From Micromonospora coriariae (GTDB lineage Bacteria > Actinomycetota > Actinomycetes > Mycobacteriales > Micromonosporaceae), in assembly GCF_900091455.1 (NCBI RefSeq), contig NZ_LT607412.1, positions 5,084,001 through 5,148,000 of the forward strand: a stretch of DNA of 64,000 nucleotides. The letters are read 5' to 3'. Numbering within the stretch: the stretch's first letter is position 1; the number at the start of each line of letters is the position of its first letter. Below are positions 33,413 through 42,815 of this stretch, in pieces. Made by a program: the position numbers and the translations under genes. The notes under the pieces are model-generated. The model made no database searches and was not told the origin of the DNA. It saw only the letters and a list, made by a program, of their open reading frames with translations.

Positions 33413-35893
33413 ATGCGGCGCACACAACGGCGCATCGCGCTTCTCGCGCTGCCCGCCCTGGTGGGTAGCATCCTCGTGGCGACCGGGCCTGCGGGCGCGG
33501 ATCCCGCGGGGCCGTCGGCCACCGCCGGCCGATCCCAGGTCGAGAACGCCGAGTCGGAACGCCTCGTACACATCAGGCTGACCGGCGCGGACATGCTGGA
33601 CAAGGTGGCAGCCGCCGGCTTCGACCTTGAGCACGGCCTCCGGCGTGTGCCGAGCGGCATCGAAGGCGAGGCGGTGGTGACCGCCGAGCAGATCACCGAA
33701 CTCACGTCGATGGGCGTCGACGTGCTCGGCGACGACGCGGGCTTCGCCTGGAGCGACGAGGCCGACGGCGGCATCGACATCGACGCCGCCGGCACGCGAG
33801 CGGTCCAGCCGTCGAACCACGAGGCGACGGTACGTATCGCCCGCGCCGACTGGTTCACCACAAAGGGCCAGGGCTTCCTGTACGTCGAGGCGCGAACCAC
33901 CGAGGGGCAGCAGGCGGACCCGATCGTCGGGATGCAGCTCGAGAACGACTCGGGCAAGGGCACCGCGTTCGGCTTCGCCCGAACGATGAGCCGGTTCGTC
34001 GACTCCGGGCAGTACATGTTCCACCGGAACCTGTTCAAGCTCGACGTCCGCCCGAACAAGATCCAGGTGACGAGCTCCACCGGCGGCGTCACCACAGGCG
34101 TCGTCTCCAACTGGCTCGAGGACGCCCCGCCGCCGCTGACGGCGAACCCGTCCTACAAGTCGGACTTCGTGGACGGTTACAAGCACCCGCAGCAGCTCTA
34201 CAGCCGCGCCAAGGAGATCGCCCGCCAGTACCCGGACATCGCCGAGATCGTCTACCTGCCGAACCAGACGAACGGGTACCAGCGCAAGGCGCAGGCCCAG
34301 ATCGGCGGCACCGGGCAGGCGGCGGTCGTCGTCACCTCGGCGGCGTGGGGCCACGAGGGCGGCAACGACATCACTGTGGAGTTCGTGGACCGCTCGGACG
34401 CGAACCTCCCGCTCGCGGTGGAGGTCGCGGACAAGGCGGTCCGCGTCCTGCTCGCCACGGACGCCTCCGGTGGACCGGCGAGTACGGCCACCGAGGTGGC
34501 GGAGGCACTGCGGACCCGGTCCCAGGGCCTCATCGACCGAGCGCACCCGTACCGCACCAACCAAGGCACAGGCATCGTCGCGCCGACGGCCGGACCGGTC
34601 GCGCTGACCGACTTCCTCGACCAGAAGCGCGCCGGCGCACCGGCGGGCGAGGTGCCGCGAGGCCCGGTCACGATCCCGGTCCTGCGGATCGGCAAGCACC
34701 GGGACGGCAAGAAGCCCGGTGTTCTCATCCAGGCGCAGGACCACGCCCGTGAGTGGGTGCCGGCGACGACCAGCCTGGAGTCGGCCGAGCGTCTGGTGCA
34801 CAACTACAAGTCCGACAAGGAGACGAAGAAGATCGTCGAGAACACCGACATCTTCTTCATCCTGTCCAACAACCCCGACGGGGCGAACTACAGCTTCTAC
34901 AACTTCGCCTCCCAGCGTAAGAACATGACGAACCACTGCCCGGACGCGAGCGCCGATCCGGGGCAGCGGAACTCCTGGGGCGTCGACCTGAACCGGAACT
35001 ACCGGGTCGGGTCGGGCCACGACGGCTACGCGGGAGGGTCGACCAACTGCGTCAGCGGCACCTACCAGGGACCGGAGGAGCTGTCCGAGCCCGAGTCGAA
35101 GAACATCATCTGGCTGGTCGAGAAGTACTCGAACATCAAGTTCATGATGTCGGTGCACTCCAACGGCGGTCAGCTGTTCTGGCAGCCCGGCGCGTACATC
35201 GCGGACGGCCGGATCACCACGCCGCGTCCGCCGCTGGGTGACGAGGCGTTCTACTGGCAGTCGGCCGCCCGGATCCTGTCGCAGGTCAAGGCGCATCGGG
35301 AAACCGTCGTCACGCCCGAGAACGTCGGCGGCTCGTCCGACGTCCTCTACTCCTCGGCGGGCAACGTGCGCGAGGACCTGTACCACACGTACGGGATCTA
35401 CGCGTTCGGCTGGGAGGTCGGCGGCTCGGTCTACAACCCGGCCACCGGCAACTGGCAGGGCGGTTCGTTCCAACCCGAGTGGGCGGGGAACCCCGACCTC
35501 GTCAGTGGCCACGCCGAAACGATGGAGTACGCCAACGGGATCATGGAGATGTTCCGGGTCGCGGCGGACTGGGGCAGAGACAAGAAGGACCCGACATCCC
35601 AGCTCGTCCCCGGCGCGGGGCGCTACTCCGGGCCCGTCGACGTGCGCTTCGAGACCAACGAGCCGGCCACCATCTACTACACGACGGACGGCAGCCGACC
35701 CACGCTCGAGTCGCCCCGCTACGCGGCGACCGAGTTCCGCGAGCCGGGGCAGGTGTTCCACGTGACCGAGACGACGACGTTCCGCTGGTTCTCGGTCGAC
35801 AGCGCCGGCAACATCGAGAAGAACTACGACCCGACGAAGAACGACAAGCGCAACAACTACCGCACGGCGACGATCAAAATCGCCGAGAAGTAG
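33413..35893 (+). CDS. Secreted M14-family zinc carboxypeptidase
   Basis: This 826-residue exported peptidase has a Sec signal peptide (residues 1-30), a propeptide-like N-terminal region, and the M14 catalytic domain with zinc ligands His444 and Glu447 (QDHAREWVP), His582 (SVHSNGGQLF), substrate-binding DLNRNY and catalytic Glu668 (FGWEVGGS). A segment of about 110 residues between KSDFVDGYKHPQQL and the HARE motif makes it longer than digestive carboxypeptidases. The last ~95 residues are a beta-sandwich (FETNEPATIYYTTDGSRPTL) of the CHB_HEX_C/Fn3-like type. It cleaves C-terminal residues from extracellular proteins. Confidence 0.9.
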   Translation: MRRTQRRIALLALPALVGSILVATGPAGADPAGPSATAGRSQVENAESERLVHIRLTGADMLDKVAAAGFDLEHGLRRVPSGIEGEAVVTAEQITELTSMGVDVLGDDAGFAWSDEADGGIDIDAAGTRAVQPSNHEATVRIARADWFTTKGQGFLYVEARTTEGQQADPIVGMQLENDSGKGTAFGFARTMSRFVDSGQYMFHRNLFKLDVRPNKIQVTSSTGGVTTGVVSNWLEDAPPPLTANPSYKSDFVDGYKHPQQLYSRAKEIARQYPDIAEIVYLPNQTNGYQRKAQAQIGGTGQAAVVVTSAAWGHEGGNDITVEFVDRSDANLPLAVEVADKAVRVLLATDASGGPASTATEVAEALRTRSQGLIDRAHPYRTNQGTGIVAPTAGPVALTDFLDQKRAGAPAGEVPRGPVTIPVLRIGKHRDGKKPGVLIQAQDHAREWVPATTSLESAERLVHNYKSDKETKKIVENTDIFFILSNNPDGANYSFYNFASQRKNMTNHCPDASADPGQRNSWGVDLNRNYRVGSGHDGYAGGSTNCVSGTYQGPEELSEPESKNIIWLVEKYSNIKFMMSVHSNGGQLFWQPGAYIADGRITTPRPPLGDEAFYWQSAARILSQVKAHRETVVTPENVGGSSDVLYSSAGNVREDLYHTYGIYAFGWEVGGSVYNPATGNWQGGSFQPEWAGNPDLVSGHAETMEYANGIMEMFRVAADWGRDKKDPTSQLVPGAGRYSGPVDVRFETNEPATIYYTTDGSRPTLESPRYAATEFREPGQVFHVTETTTFRWFSVDSAGNIEKNYDPTKNDKRNNYRTATIKIAEK

Positions 35894-35908
35894 TGGCCCT
35901 CCAGTGAT

Positions 35909-35952
35909 CGTTGCCCCGTCGGTGCGGTTTCACCCGCGCTGACGGGGCAACG
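35909..35952 (+). terminator. Terminator-like hairpin after the M14 gene
   Basis: CGTTGCCCCGTC (35909-35920) and GACGGGGCAACG (35941-35952) form a perfect 12-bp stem with a 20-nt loop. It lies between the convergent carboxypeptidase and response-regulator genes and could stop both. Confidence 0.7.
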
Positions 35953-35998
35953 GTCGCTGACAGCCGCCCGGCCACACGTCTGGCCTTCAACCTCCTGC

Positions 35999-36652
35999 TC
36001 AGCTGAGCCGGCCGTCGTGGGCGAGCAGGGCGATCTGGGTGCGGTTGTCGAGGTCCAGCTTGGTCAGGATGTGCGAGACGTGCGCCTTCACGGTGGTCAC
36101 GCTCATCAGCAGCTCGGTGGCGATCTCGGCGTTGGAGCGTCCCTGGGCGATGGCCAGCACGACGTCACGTTCGCGGGGCGTGAGCAGGGCCAGCCGGGAA
36201 CGCGCGTACTCGTAGGACTCGGCGCCGGAGGCCACCCGCTGCATGAGGCGGCGCGTGACGCCCGGCGACAGCATCGGGTTGCCGGCGGCGACGGCGCGGA
36301 CGGCCTGGCTGATCCGCTGCGGCGGGGTGTCCTTGAGCAGGAAGCCGCTGGCGCCGGCCCGCAGGGCCCGCACCACGTGCTCGTCGGTGTCGAACGTGGT
36401 GAGCACGATGATCTCCGGTGGCCGAGGGCGGCGGCGCAGACGTTCGGTGGCGGTGATGCCGTTGACGCCGGGCATCCGGATGTCCATCAGCACCACGTCG
36501 GGCATGTGCCGGTCCACCGCGGTGATCGCCGCACCGCCGTCGGCGGCCTCGCCCACGACGACGATCCCGTCGGCGCCGTCGAGCATCATCGTCAGCATTC
36601 CCCGTACCAGGGGATCGTCGTCGACGATGACCACACGGACCGGGCCCGTCAC
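35999..36652 (-). CDS. NarL/FixJ-type response regulator (second two-component pair)
   Basis: This 217-residue regulator has acidic residues Asp11-Asp13, phospho-acceptor Asp57 in VVLMDIRMP, Lys in GFLLKDTPP and a LuxR-type helix-turn-helix (LTPRERDVVLAIAQGRSNAE, TVKAHVSHILTKL). The GTG start overlaps the kinase stop (GTGA). It should be phosphorylated by the kinase encoded upstream and may control the divergent pair of membrane genes at 37940. Confidence 0.92.
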   Translation of the reverse strand: MTGPVRVVIVDDDPLVRGMLTMMLDGADGIVVVGEAADGGAAITAVDRHMPDVVLMDIRMPGVNGITATERLRRRPRPPEIIVLTTFDTDEHVVRALRAGASGFLLKDTPPQRISQAVRAVAAGNPMLSPGVTRRLMQRVASGAESYEYARSRLALLTPRERDVVLAIAQGRSNAEIATELLMSVTTVKAHVSHILTKLDLDNRTQIALLAHDGRLS

Positions 36653-37809
36653 GTCGGCCACGGCAGCCACGCGGTGAGGTGGAACCGACCCGAGGCGTCG
36701 ATGTGGTGGGCGACACGGCCGCCGGTGAGGGCGGCCCGTTCGGCGAGACCGATCAGGCCCGCGCCGTCGTGCCCGGAGGCGCCGCCGTCGGGTGTCGTCG
36801 GGTTGCTCACCGCGATGCTCAGGCCGGAGCCGGGCCCCCCGCCGACGGCGAGTCGGACCGGCTGTCCGGCGGCGTGCTTGCGGGCGTTGGTCAGCGCCTC
36901 CTGCGCGATCCGGTACGCGGTGCGGCCGACCGCCGGCGGGACCTCGACCGGCGGGCCGAGCGGGTCGTCGACCTCGATCTGCTGCCCGGCCGCCCGGGCC
37001 TCCTCGACCAGGCGCGGCAGGTCGGCGAGGCTCTGCCCGGGTGGCGCGTCCGCCGGAGTCTCGGCGTCGTCGCTGCGCAGCAGCGTGATGACCTCGCGCA
37101 GCTCGTCGAGGGCCTGGTGCGCGCTGGCCCGGATCACCCCGGCGGCGGCGCTGAGCCGCTCGGGTGGCGCGTCCGGCCGGTACTCCATCGCGCCGGCGGC
37201 CGCCGCCAGCAGCGACAGCCGGTGGGCCAGCACGTCGTGCATCTCCCGCGCGATGCGGCTGCGCTCGGCCGCCCGGGCCTCGACGACCCGGCGTTCCTGC
37301 TCCTGCTCCGCCCGCCTGGCCCGGTCCCGGAGCGCCGCCAGCAGGGCGTGCCGGGCCTGCGCCCAGGTGCCCCAGCCCAGCAGGGCCGCGTACGCGGCCG
37401 TCATGAGCACCAGCCGCCACCCGAACGGCAGGCTGGGCGTCGGCCGCCACAGCGCCTGCACCGCCTCGCCCGCCACGCCGACCGCCGCCACCACCGCGGC
37501 CTGCCGGAACGGCCGGTTGCGGGCGGCGAACAGCACAGCGAAGCTCGCCACCGGAGTGGCCACCGGCGACAGCGCCACCAGCAGGCCCGCGAGCACGCCC
37601 GCGACCTCCGGGCGGCGGACGACCACCGGGACGAGGGCCAGGGCGGCCACCGCCAGCGCGACATCGGCGCGGACCAGGGCGGTCGACCCGGAGCGGGTGG
37701 CGGACCACAGCGCGGTCGCGATGAGCACGCCCATCGCCACGGTCGCCACGCCCGCCGGGACGGAACGCCACGTCCGCGGCGGGTCCACGTCGCACGTCGC
37801 CGCATCCAC
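36649..37809 (-). CDS. Sensor histidine kinase, HisKA_3 type (second pair)
   Basis: This 386-residue kinase has about five to six TM helices in residues 15-150, a coiled region rich in Arg/Glu, the phosphorylation box RIAREMHDVLAHRLSLLA, the N box QEALTNARKHA and a reduced G box (GAGLIGLAERAALTGG). The usual DNGxG element is replaced by SNPTTPDGG, a variant often seen in this actinobacterial group. The start is a GTG 6 nt after TAGCCT. No ABC exporter accompanies it, unlike the two other pairs in this window. Confidence 0.9.
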   Translation of the reverse strand: MDAATCDVDPPRTWRSVPAGVATVAMGVLIATALWSATRSGSTALVRADVALAVAALALVPVVVRRPEVAGVLAGLLVALSPVATPVASFAVLFAARNRPFRQAAVVAAVGVAGEAVQALWRPTPSLPFGWRLVLMTAAYAALLGWGTWAQARHALLAALRDRARRAEQEQERRVVEARAAERSRIAREMHDVLAHRLSLLAAAAGAMEYRPDAPPERLSAAAGVIRASAHQALDELREVITLLRSDDAETPADAPPGQSLADLPRLVEEARAAGQQIEVDDPLGPPVEVPPAVGRTAYRIAQEALTNARKHAAGQPVRLAVGGGPGSGLSIAVSNPTTPDGGASGHDGAGLIGLAERAALTGGRVAHHIDASGRFHLTAWLPWPT

Positions 37810-37815
37810 CAGCGC

Positions 37816-37821
37816 AGGCTA
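37816..37821 (-). promoter_or_regulatory. Putative -10 hexamer, second kinase gene
   Basis: Minus-strand TAGCCT lies 6 nt before the GTG at 37809, supporting that start and a leaderless message. Confidence 0.45.
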
Positions 37822-37939
37822 CTGGGCTCGCGGAGGGCCGGACCACCTCCTTTGGTAGTACGCGGCGCCACCGACGGATGTACGCACCGCGGCGTCCGGA
37901 CCGACGTGCCCGACCCGGGCCGGTCCACAGACTCGGGGC

Positions 37940-38341
37940 ATGACGAACAACCTTCTCCTGCGCCGAGCCGCGGTGTCGGCCGGCGCGATCCTGGTGGCGA
38001 CGGCGGAGTTCGCGATCCTGCACTCGGCGGTCGATGTCGACCTGGCGGCCGGCACCGGAAACGCGACCCGGCAGATCACAGTGGCCGCGGTCGTGGTGGC
38101 CGCCGCGGTCGCGGCACTGGCCGGCTGGGCGCTGCTCGCGCTGCTGGAACCCCGCACCGGCCGGGCGCGCCTCTGGTGGACCTCGATCGCGGTCGCGGTC
38201 CTGCTGCTGTCACTGCTGCTCGGGCCGCCGAGCGGCGTCGGCGGGGGAGCGAAGGCGGCGCTCGCGCTGCTGCACCTGAGCGTCGGCGTCGTCCTCATCC
38301 TCGGCCTGCCCCGGTCGCGCCCGGAAGGACGGAACCGATGA
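37940..38341 (+). CDS. Small four-helix membrane protein (DUF6069-like)
   Basis: This 133-residue protein has four hydrophobic helices (about 8-28, 46-70, 78-95, 103-124). The pattern AGWALLALLEPRTGRAR between helices 2 and 3 is typical of DUF6069 proteins. Function unknown. It is divergent from the two-component pair, and its last codons overlap the next gene (ATGA), so both are probably expressed together, perhaps under the adjacent regulator. Confidence 0.75.
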   Translation: MTNNLLLRRAAVSAGAILVATAEFAILHSAVDVDLAAGTGNATRQITVAAVVVAAAVAALAGWALLALLEPRTGRARLWWTSIAVAVLLLSLLLGPPSGVGGGAKAALALLHLSVGVVLILGLPRSRPEGRNR

Positions 38342-38814
38342 CCGCGCTGACCGTACGCAAGCAGAACGGCGCCTTCGTCCTCGACTCCGGTGCCGGGCCG
38401 CGCGCGTCGCTGCGTACCACCGGCTGGACCTGGCGGTGCGGCGAGATCCGCACCGACGCGGGCCTCTGGACGGTCGCGCCGACCGACCGCCGGCGCATCG
38501 GGGTCACCGCACAGACCGAGCATGGCGTCGCGGTGCGGCTCGACCCGCGCCGGTCGCACGTGCCGGGACCTGGCGGGGTGACGCGCTGGGCGCCCGGTCG
38601 CGGCGGCGGCGAGCTGGTGCGTGACGGGAACCGGCTGGCGGTGCTCCTCTCCCGTCGGGCGGGTGGGCCGATCCGCGTCGACGTCACCGGTGAGTGGGCC
38701 GACGTGGAACTGGTGGCGCTCACCGCCTGCTTCGCGCTGATGAGTCGACGTCGGCGACGCACCATGATCATGATGATGGCCATCAGCAGCGCAGGTCGCG
38801 GCCCCATCGGTTGA
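38338..38814 (+). CDS. Hypothetical protein, possible tubby/LURP-like fold
   Basis: This 158-residue protein is beta-rich and ends in a hydrophobic segment (ELVALTACFALMSRRRRR followed by MIMMMAI). The alternation of short strands and a hydrophobic C-terminal helix resembles tubby C-terminal-like proteins of actinobacteria, but this is a weak impression. It is translationally coupled to the DUF6069-like gene and therefore likely membrane-associated with it. Confidence 0.6.
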   Translation: MTALTVRKQNGAFVLDSGAGPRASLRTTGWTWRCGEIRTDAGLWTVAPTDRRRIGVTAQTEHGVAVRLDPRRSHVPGPGGVTRWAPGRGGGELVRDGNRLAVLLSRRAGGPIRVDVTGEWADVELVALTACFALMSRRRRRTMIMMMAISSAGRGPIG

Positions 38815-38820
38815 TCCGCT

Positions 38821-40668
38821 CTACCGGCGGCGCCGGGCGTCGGCCTCGACGTCGAGCAGGTCGTTCAGCGCAAGTGCCGTGTTGATCAGGGAGAGATGGC
38901 TGAAGGCCTGCGGGTAGTTGCCGATCTGCTCACCGGTCGCGGCGATCTCCTCGGCGTACAGGCCGAGGTGGTTGCTGAAGGTGAACATCTTCTCGAAGGT
39001 GAGCCGGGCGTCGTCCAGGCGACCGGAGCGGGCCAGCGCCTCGACGTACCAGAACGTGCACATGTTGAAGGTGCCCTCGTGCCCGGGAAGGCCGTCGGGG
39101 GAGTGGACCGGATCGTACCTGTGGACCAGGCTGTCGGAGACCAGCTCGCGCTCGATCGCGCTCAGGGTGGACTGCCAGAGGGGGTCGCTCGGCGTCAGGA
39201 AGCCGACCGCCGGCATGGAGAGCAGCGCGGCGTCCAGCACGTTCTCGTCGTACGCCTGCACGAAGGTGCCGCGTTCCCGGTTGTATCCGCGGGCCATGAC
39301 CTGGTTGTAGATCCGGTTGCGTTGATCGGCCCAGGAGGCGATGTCGCCGGGGCGGCCGGTGCGGGTGGCGAGGCGGATGGCCCGGTCCAGCGCGACCCAG
39401 GACATCACCCGGCCGAAGGTGTAGTTGCGGGGGTGGTGGCGGCTCTCCCAGATGCCGGCGTCTGGCTGGTCCCAGTGGTGGCAGAGCCAGTCGACGAGCC
39501 GGACGGTGCTCTTCCACACCTGGTGCGAGACGCGGATGCCCTGCTCGTCGGCGAGATGCATGGCGTAGAGGGCCTCGCCGTGGATGTCGAGTTGGAGCTG
39601 GTCGGCGGCGCCGTTGCCGATCCGCACCGGTCGGGAGCCGCGGTAGCCCTCCAGGTGGTCGAGAATCTCCTCGTGCAGGTCGGAGGAGCCGTCCACCCGA
39701 TACATGATCTTCAGTGGGTCCTGGTGGTCACCGGCCTCGCGGATCCGCTCGTCCAGCCAGTTCATGTACCGGCTGACCTCCTCGGTGAAGCCGAGGCCGA
39801 GCAGCGCGTGCACCGAGAACGACGTGTCGCGTACCCAGGTGTAGCGGTAGTCCCAGTTGCGGGTGCCACCGACCAGCTCGGGCAGCGCGGCGGTGGGCGC
39901 GGCGATCATGGCGCCGGTCGGTGCGTACGTCATGAGCTTCAGCGTGATGGCCGAGCGCTCGACCATCTCCCGCCACCGCCCCGTGTAGCGGGAGCGCTCG
40001 ACCCAGCGCCGCCAGTAGTCCCGGGTCCACTCAAACATCCCCTGGACCTCTGCCGGTGGGATGATCCGTGGTTCCGTGCCGGTCGTCTCCAGGACCACGC
40101 CGCCGGTGTCACCCTCGTTCAGGGTGCCGTACGCGACCAGGTCGCCGTCCTCCAGGCGGACGTTTCCTCCCTGCGAGAGCAGCTGCCGCACCGGGTCGAC
40201 AGGGTTGAAGGTGAGCGCCGCTGACCGGCTGCGGAAGACGTACCCCTGGGGGTGCCGCTCCACTTGGTGCTTCTCCCGGGCGTAGTCGAACCGGGGCCGG
40301 CACTCCAACCGGAACCGCATGCTGCCCCGGACCATGTTGACCATGCGGACCAGGCGGTGCGCGTCAGTGGCCCGATCGCCGGTGACCGGCATGAAGTCCA
40401 TCACCTCGGCGACGCCGTCGGCGCTGATGAACCGGGTGATCAGGATCGGAGTGCCAGGCAGGTAGAGCTGCTTCGTGACGTACCGGACGTCGTGCGGGGC
40501 GATGCGAAAGTAGCCACCGCGCTCGCGGTCCAGTAGGGCGGCGAAGATGCTGGGCGAGTCGAAGCGCGGCGCGCAGAACCAGTCGATCGTTCCGTCGCAC
40601 GTCACCAGCGCGGCGGTCTGCAGGTCGCCGATGAGCCCGTGATCCTCGATCGCCGGATAGCTCTCCAC
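38821..40668 (-). CDS. Glycoside hydrolase family 15 (glucoamylase/trehalase-like)
   Basis: This 615-residue cytoplasmic protein has the N-terminal beta-sandwich beginning YPAIEDHGLIGDLQTAALV and DGTIDWFCAPRFDSPSIFA, then an (alpha/alpha)6 barrel with GTRNWDYRYTWVRDTSFS, LDIHGEALYAM and GTFNMCTFWYVEALARSG. This is the GH15 SGA1 architecture; actinobacterial members include acid trehalases. The GTG start is set by GGGAGG 5 nt upstream. An open frame runs further upstream but is antisense to the glutaredoxin-like gene. Confidence 0.92.
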   Translation of the reverse strand: MESYPAIEDHGLIGDLQTAALVTCDGTIDWFCAPRFDSPSIFAALLDRERGGYFRIAPHDVRYVTKQLYLPGTPILITRFISADGVAEVMDFMPVTGDRATDAHRLVRMVNMVRGSMRFRLECRPRFDYAREKHQVERHPQGYVFRSRSAALTFNPVDPVRQLLSQGGNVRLEDGDLVAYGTLNEGDTGGVVLETTGTEPRIIPPAEVQGMFEWTRDYWRRWVERSRYTGRWREMVERSAITLKLMTYAPTGAMIAAPTAALPELVGGTRNWDYRYTWVRDTSFSVHALLGLGFTEEVSRYMNWLDERIREAGDHQDPLKIMYRVDGSSDLHEEILDHLEGYRGSRPVRIGNGAADQLQLDIHGEALYAMHLADEQGIRVSHQVWKSTVRLVDWLCHHWDQPDAGIWESRHHPRNYTFGRVMSWVALDRAIRLATRTGRPGDIASWADQRNRIYNQVMARGYNRERGTFVQAYDENVLDAALLSMPAVGFLTPSDPLWQSTLSAIERELVSDSLVHRYDPVHSPDGLPGHEGTFNMCTFWYVEALARSGRLDDARLTFEKMFTFSNHLGLYAEEIAATGEQIGNYPQAFSHLSLINTALALNDLLDVEADARRRR

Positions 40669-40784
40669 GTCGCCTCCCGGTCTCGACAGCCCTCCGCAGT
40701 AACCTAAGGGACGAATTGTCGAGTTCGTCTCGTATTCGTGGTCAGCCACCCTCTCGCGCGTCCCTCCATCCGCGTATCTGGCGG

Positions 40785-40790
40785 TAGGGT
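40785..40790 (+). promoter_or_regulatory. Putative -10 hexamer, glutaredoxin-like gene
   Basis: TAGGGT lies 7 nt before the GTG at 40798. Confidence 0.4.
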
Positions 40791-40797
40791 TCCCGAC

Positions 40798-41232
40798 GTG
40801 CTGCGGCGGTGGACTCTGGCGATCCTGATGGCGACGTGCGGCGTGCTGGTCTTGGTGGCGCAACTGGCCGCCGGTATGTCCGCCGTCGGCGGCGCCGAGT
40901 TGCTGATCTTCCTGGCGCTGGCACTGGTGTTGTCGCCGTGGGCCTTCCCCCGTTCGGTGGACGCCGCCGAAGCGCAGCGGGCCAGCGCGGCGGACGGGCG
41001 GCCAATCGTGTACTGGCGCCCCGGCTGCCGCTACTGCCTCCAGCTCCGGTTCTCCCTTGGCCGGCTCGCCCGGCGGGCGCACTGGGTGGACATCTGGCGC
41101 GACCCGGCGGGTGCTGCCGCCGTCCGCGCGGTAGCCGGTGGCAACGAGACAGTGCCCACCGTCGTGCTCGACGGTCAGCCTGTCGTGAACCCCGACCGGG
41201 CCTGGTTCCGCGAGCAGCTCCGCTCGTCCTGA
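40798..41232 (+). CDS. Membrane-anchored glutaredoxin-like (mycoredoxin-type) protein
   Basis: This 144-residue protein has two N-terminal hydrophobic helices (about 3-24 and 32-50) and then a thioredoxin-fold domain with the redox motif PGCRYC (CxxC), TVPTVVLDG with the cis-proline, and WREQL-like end (WFREQLRSS). This is the layout of actinobacterial mycoredoxins fused to a membrane anchor. It would reduce mycothiol mixed disulfides or similar bonds at the membrane; orientation of the redox domain is not determined. Confidence 0.82.
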   Translation: MLRRWTLAILMATCGVLVLVAQLAAGMSAVGGAELLIFLALALVLSPWAFPRSVDAAEAQRASAADGRPIVYWRPGCRYCLQLRFSLGRLARRAHWVDIWRDPAGAAAVRAVAGGNETVPTVVLDGQPVVNPDRAWFREQLRSS

Positions 41233-41375
41233 GCACGCACGTCGCCCGGCGAGGGTCGACGGTCCTGGCTACTGCTGAGTCGCGAATTCACGATGCCCTC
41301 AATCGGGCGGACAGATCTAGCTGTTCGTCGATGTCTGGACTAACGTGCGGCCTGAGCAGATCAAGGGGGCGCGCC

Positions 41376-42815
41376 ATGACTCAACCTCCCGACGCATCCG
41401 AGGCAATCACCAAGGTCGAACGGTTCGGCTACCGGCAGGAGCTGAGTCGGACCCTCAGCTTCACCGACCTGCTCATCTACGGGCTGATCTTCATGGTGCC
41501 GATCGCACCCTTCGGCATCTTCGGCAGCGTGTACGCCGGCTCCGGCGGCATGGTCGCGCTGGCCTACATCATCGGCATGGTGGCGATGATGTTCACCGCC
41601 ATGTCGTACGCGCAGATGGTCCGCGCGTTCCCCATGGCCGGCTCCGTCTACAGCTACACCGGTCGCGGCATCGCACCGCCCGTCGGCTTCCTCGCCGGCT
41701 GGGTGATCCTGCTCGACTACGTCCTGGTGCCGGGTCTGCTCTATCTGGTGGCCAGCGTGGCCATGCACTCCCTCGTGCCCGGCGTGCCGGTGTGGGCGTG
41801 GCTGGCGGCATTCGTCGTGCTCAACACCGTCGTCAACTACTTCGGCATCCGGATGACCGCCCGGGTGAACCGGGTGATGCTCGCCGCCGAGCTGGTCATC
41901 CTCGTGATCTTCCTGGTCGTCGGCGTGATCGCGCTGGCGCAGGGCAAGGGTGCGGGCTTCTCACTCCGGCCACTGTTCGACGCGGGCACCTTCTCCTGGC
42001 CGCTGGTGTTCGGCGCGGTGTCGATCGCCGTGCTCTCCTTCCTCGGCTTCGACGGGATCTCCATGCTGGCCGAGGAGAGCCGCGAGGAGGCCCGACAGAT
42101 CGGCCGGGCGATGATCGCTGCGCTGCTGCTGGCCGGTGCCCTGTTCGTCGTGCAGACGTGGGTCGCGGCCCTGCTGGTGCCGGACGCGCCCAGCCTGCTC
42201 GACAACGGCGACCCGGATGGAACCGCGTTCTACGACGCGGCCCGGGCGGCCGGCGGGGGCTGGCTGGCCGGACTGACCGCCCTGGCCACCGCGATCGCCT
42301 GGGGCTTCGCCAACTCCCTGGTCGCGCAGGCCGCGACCTCCCGCCTGCTGTACGCGATGGCCCGCGACCGGCAGATGCCGCGCTTCCTCGCCCGGATCAA
42401 CCCGAAACACAAGGTGCCGGCCAACGCCACCCTGCTGGTCGCCGCCATCTCCCTGGCGCTCGGCCTCTACATGGCCAGCCGGGACGACGGCATCTCGCTG
42501 CTGTCCACACTTGTCAATTTCGGCGCGATGACCGCGTTCCTCGCGCTGCACGTCTCCGTCGTGACCCACTACGTGGTGCGCAACGGCAGCCGGGACTGGT
42601 TGCGGCATCTGGTGGTGCCGGCGATCGGATTCCTGATCCTGCTCTACGTCGTCATCAACGCCAAGGTCGCCGCCCAGGTGCTCGGCTTCGTCTGGTTGGG
42701 CGTCGGGCTGCTGGTCCTGCTGGCCTTCTACCTGACGGGCCGGCGTCCAGAGCTCGCCGCGCTCGCCGAAGTCGCCCACGACAGCACCGACGAGCCGGTG
42801 AAGGAGCCGCAGTGA
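41376..42815 (+). CDS. APC-family amino acid/polyamine permease
   Basis: This 479-residue transporter has 12 helices with the APC signatures SFTDLLIYGLIFMVPIAPFG in TM1 (unwound substrate-binding segment), FGAVSIAVLSFLGFDGISML in TM6 and EESREEARQIGRAM afterwards. The ATG follows AAGGGGGCG. Its stop overlaps the GTG of the downstream amidase gene, so transport and amide hydrolysis are coupled. It probably imports an amino acid, amide or amine used by the amidase; the substrate is not readable. Confidence 0.92.
   Translation: MTQPPDASEAITKVERFGYRQELSRTLSFTDLLIYGLIFMVPIAPFGIFGSVYAGSGGMVALAYIIGMVAMMFTAMSYAQMVRAFPMAGSVYSYTGRGIAPPVGFLAGWVILLDYVLVPGLLYLVASVAMHSLVPGVPVWAWLAAFVVLNTVVNYFGIRMTARVNRVMLAAELVILVIFLVVGVIALAQGKGAGFSLRPLFDAGTFSWPLVFGAVSIAVLSFLGFDGISMLAEESREEARQIGRAMIAALLLAGALFVVQTWVAALLVPDAPSLLDNGDPDGTAFYDAARAAGGGWLAGLTALATAIAWGFANSLVAQAATSRLLYAMARDRQMPRFLARINPKHKVPANATLLVAAISLALGLYMASRDDGISLLSTLVNFGAMTAFLALHVSVVTHYVVRNGSRDWLRHLVVPAIGFLILLYVVINAKVAAQVLGFVWLGVGLLVLLAFYLTGRRPELAALAEVAHDSTDEPVKEPQ

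Noticed and set aside
33227..35761. 844-codon open frame antisense to the M14 carboxypeptidase gene
   Set aside because: The translation is Arg/Val/Asp-rich and low complexity, lacks domains, and mirrors a gene with strong GC3 bias. Long antisense frames are expected in such DNA.
40669..41082. Upstream extension of the GH15 frame to 41082
   Set aside because: It is antisense to the glutaredoxin-like gene and low-complexity; the GTG at 40668 has a good Shine-Dalgarno and begins the conserved domain.
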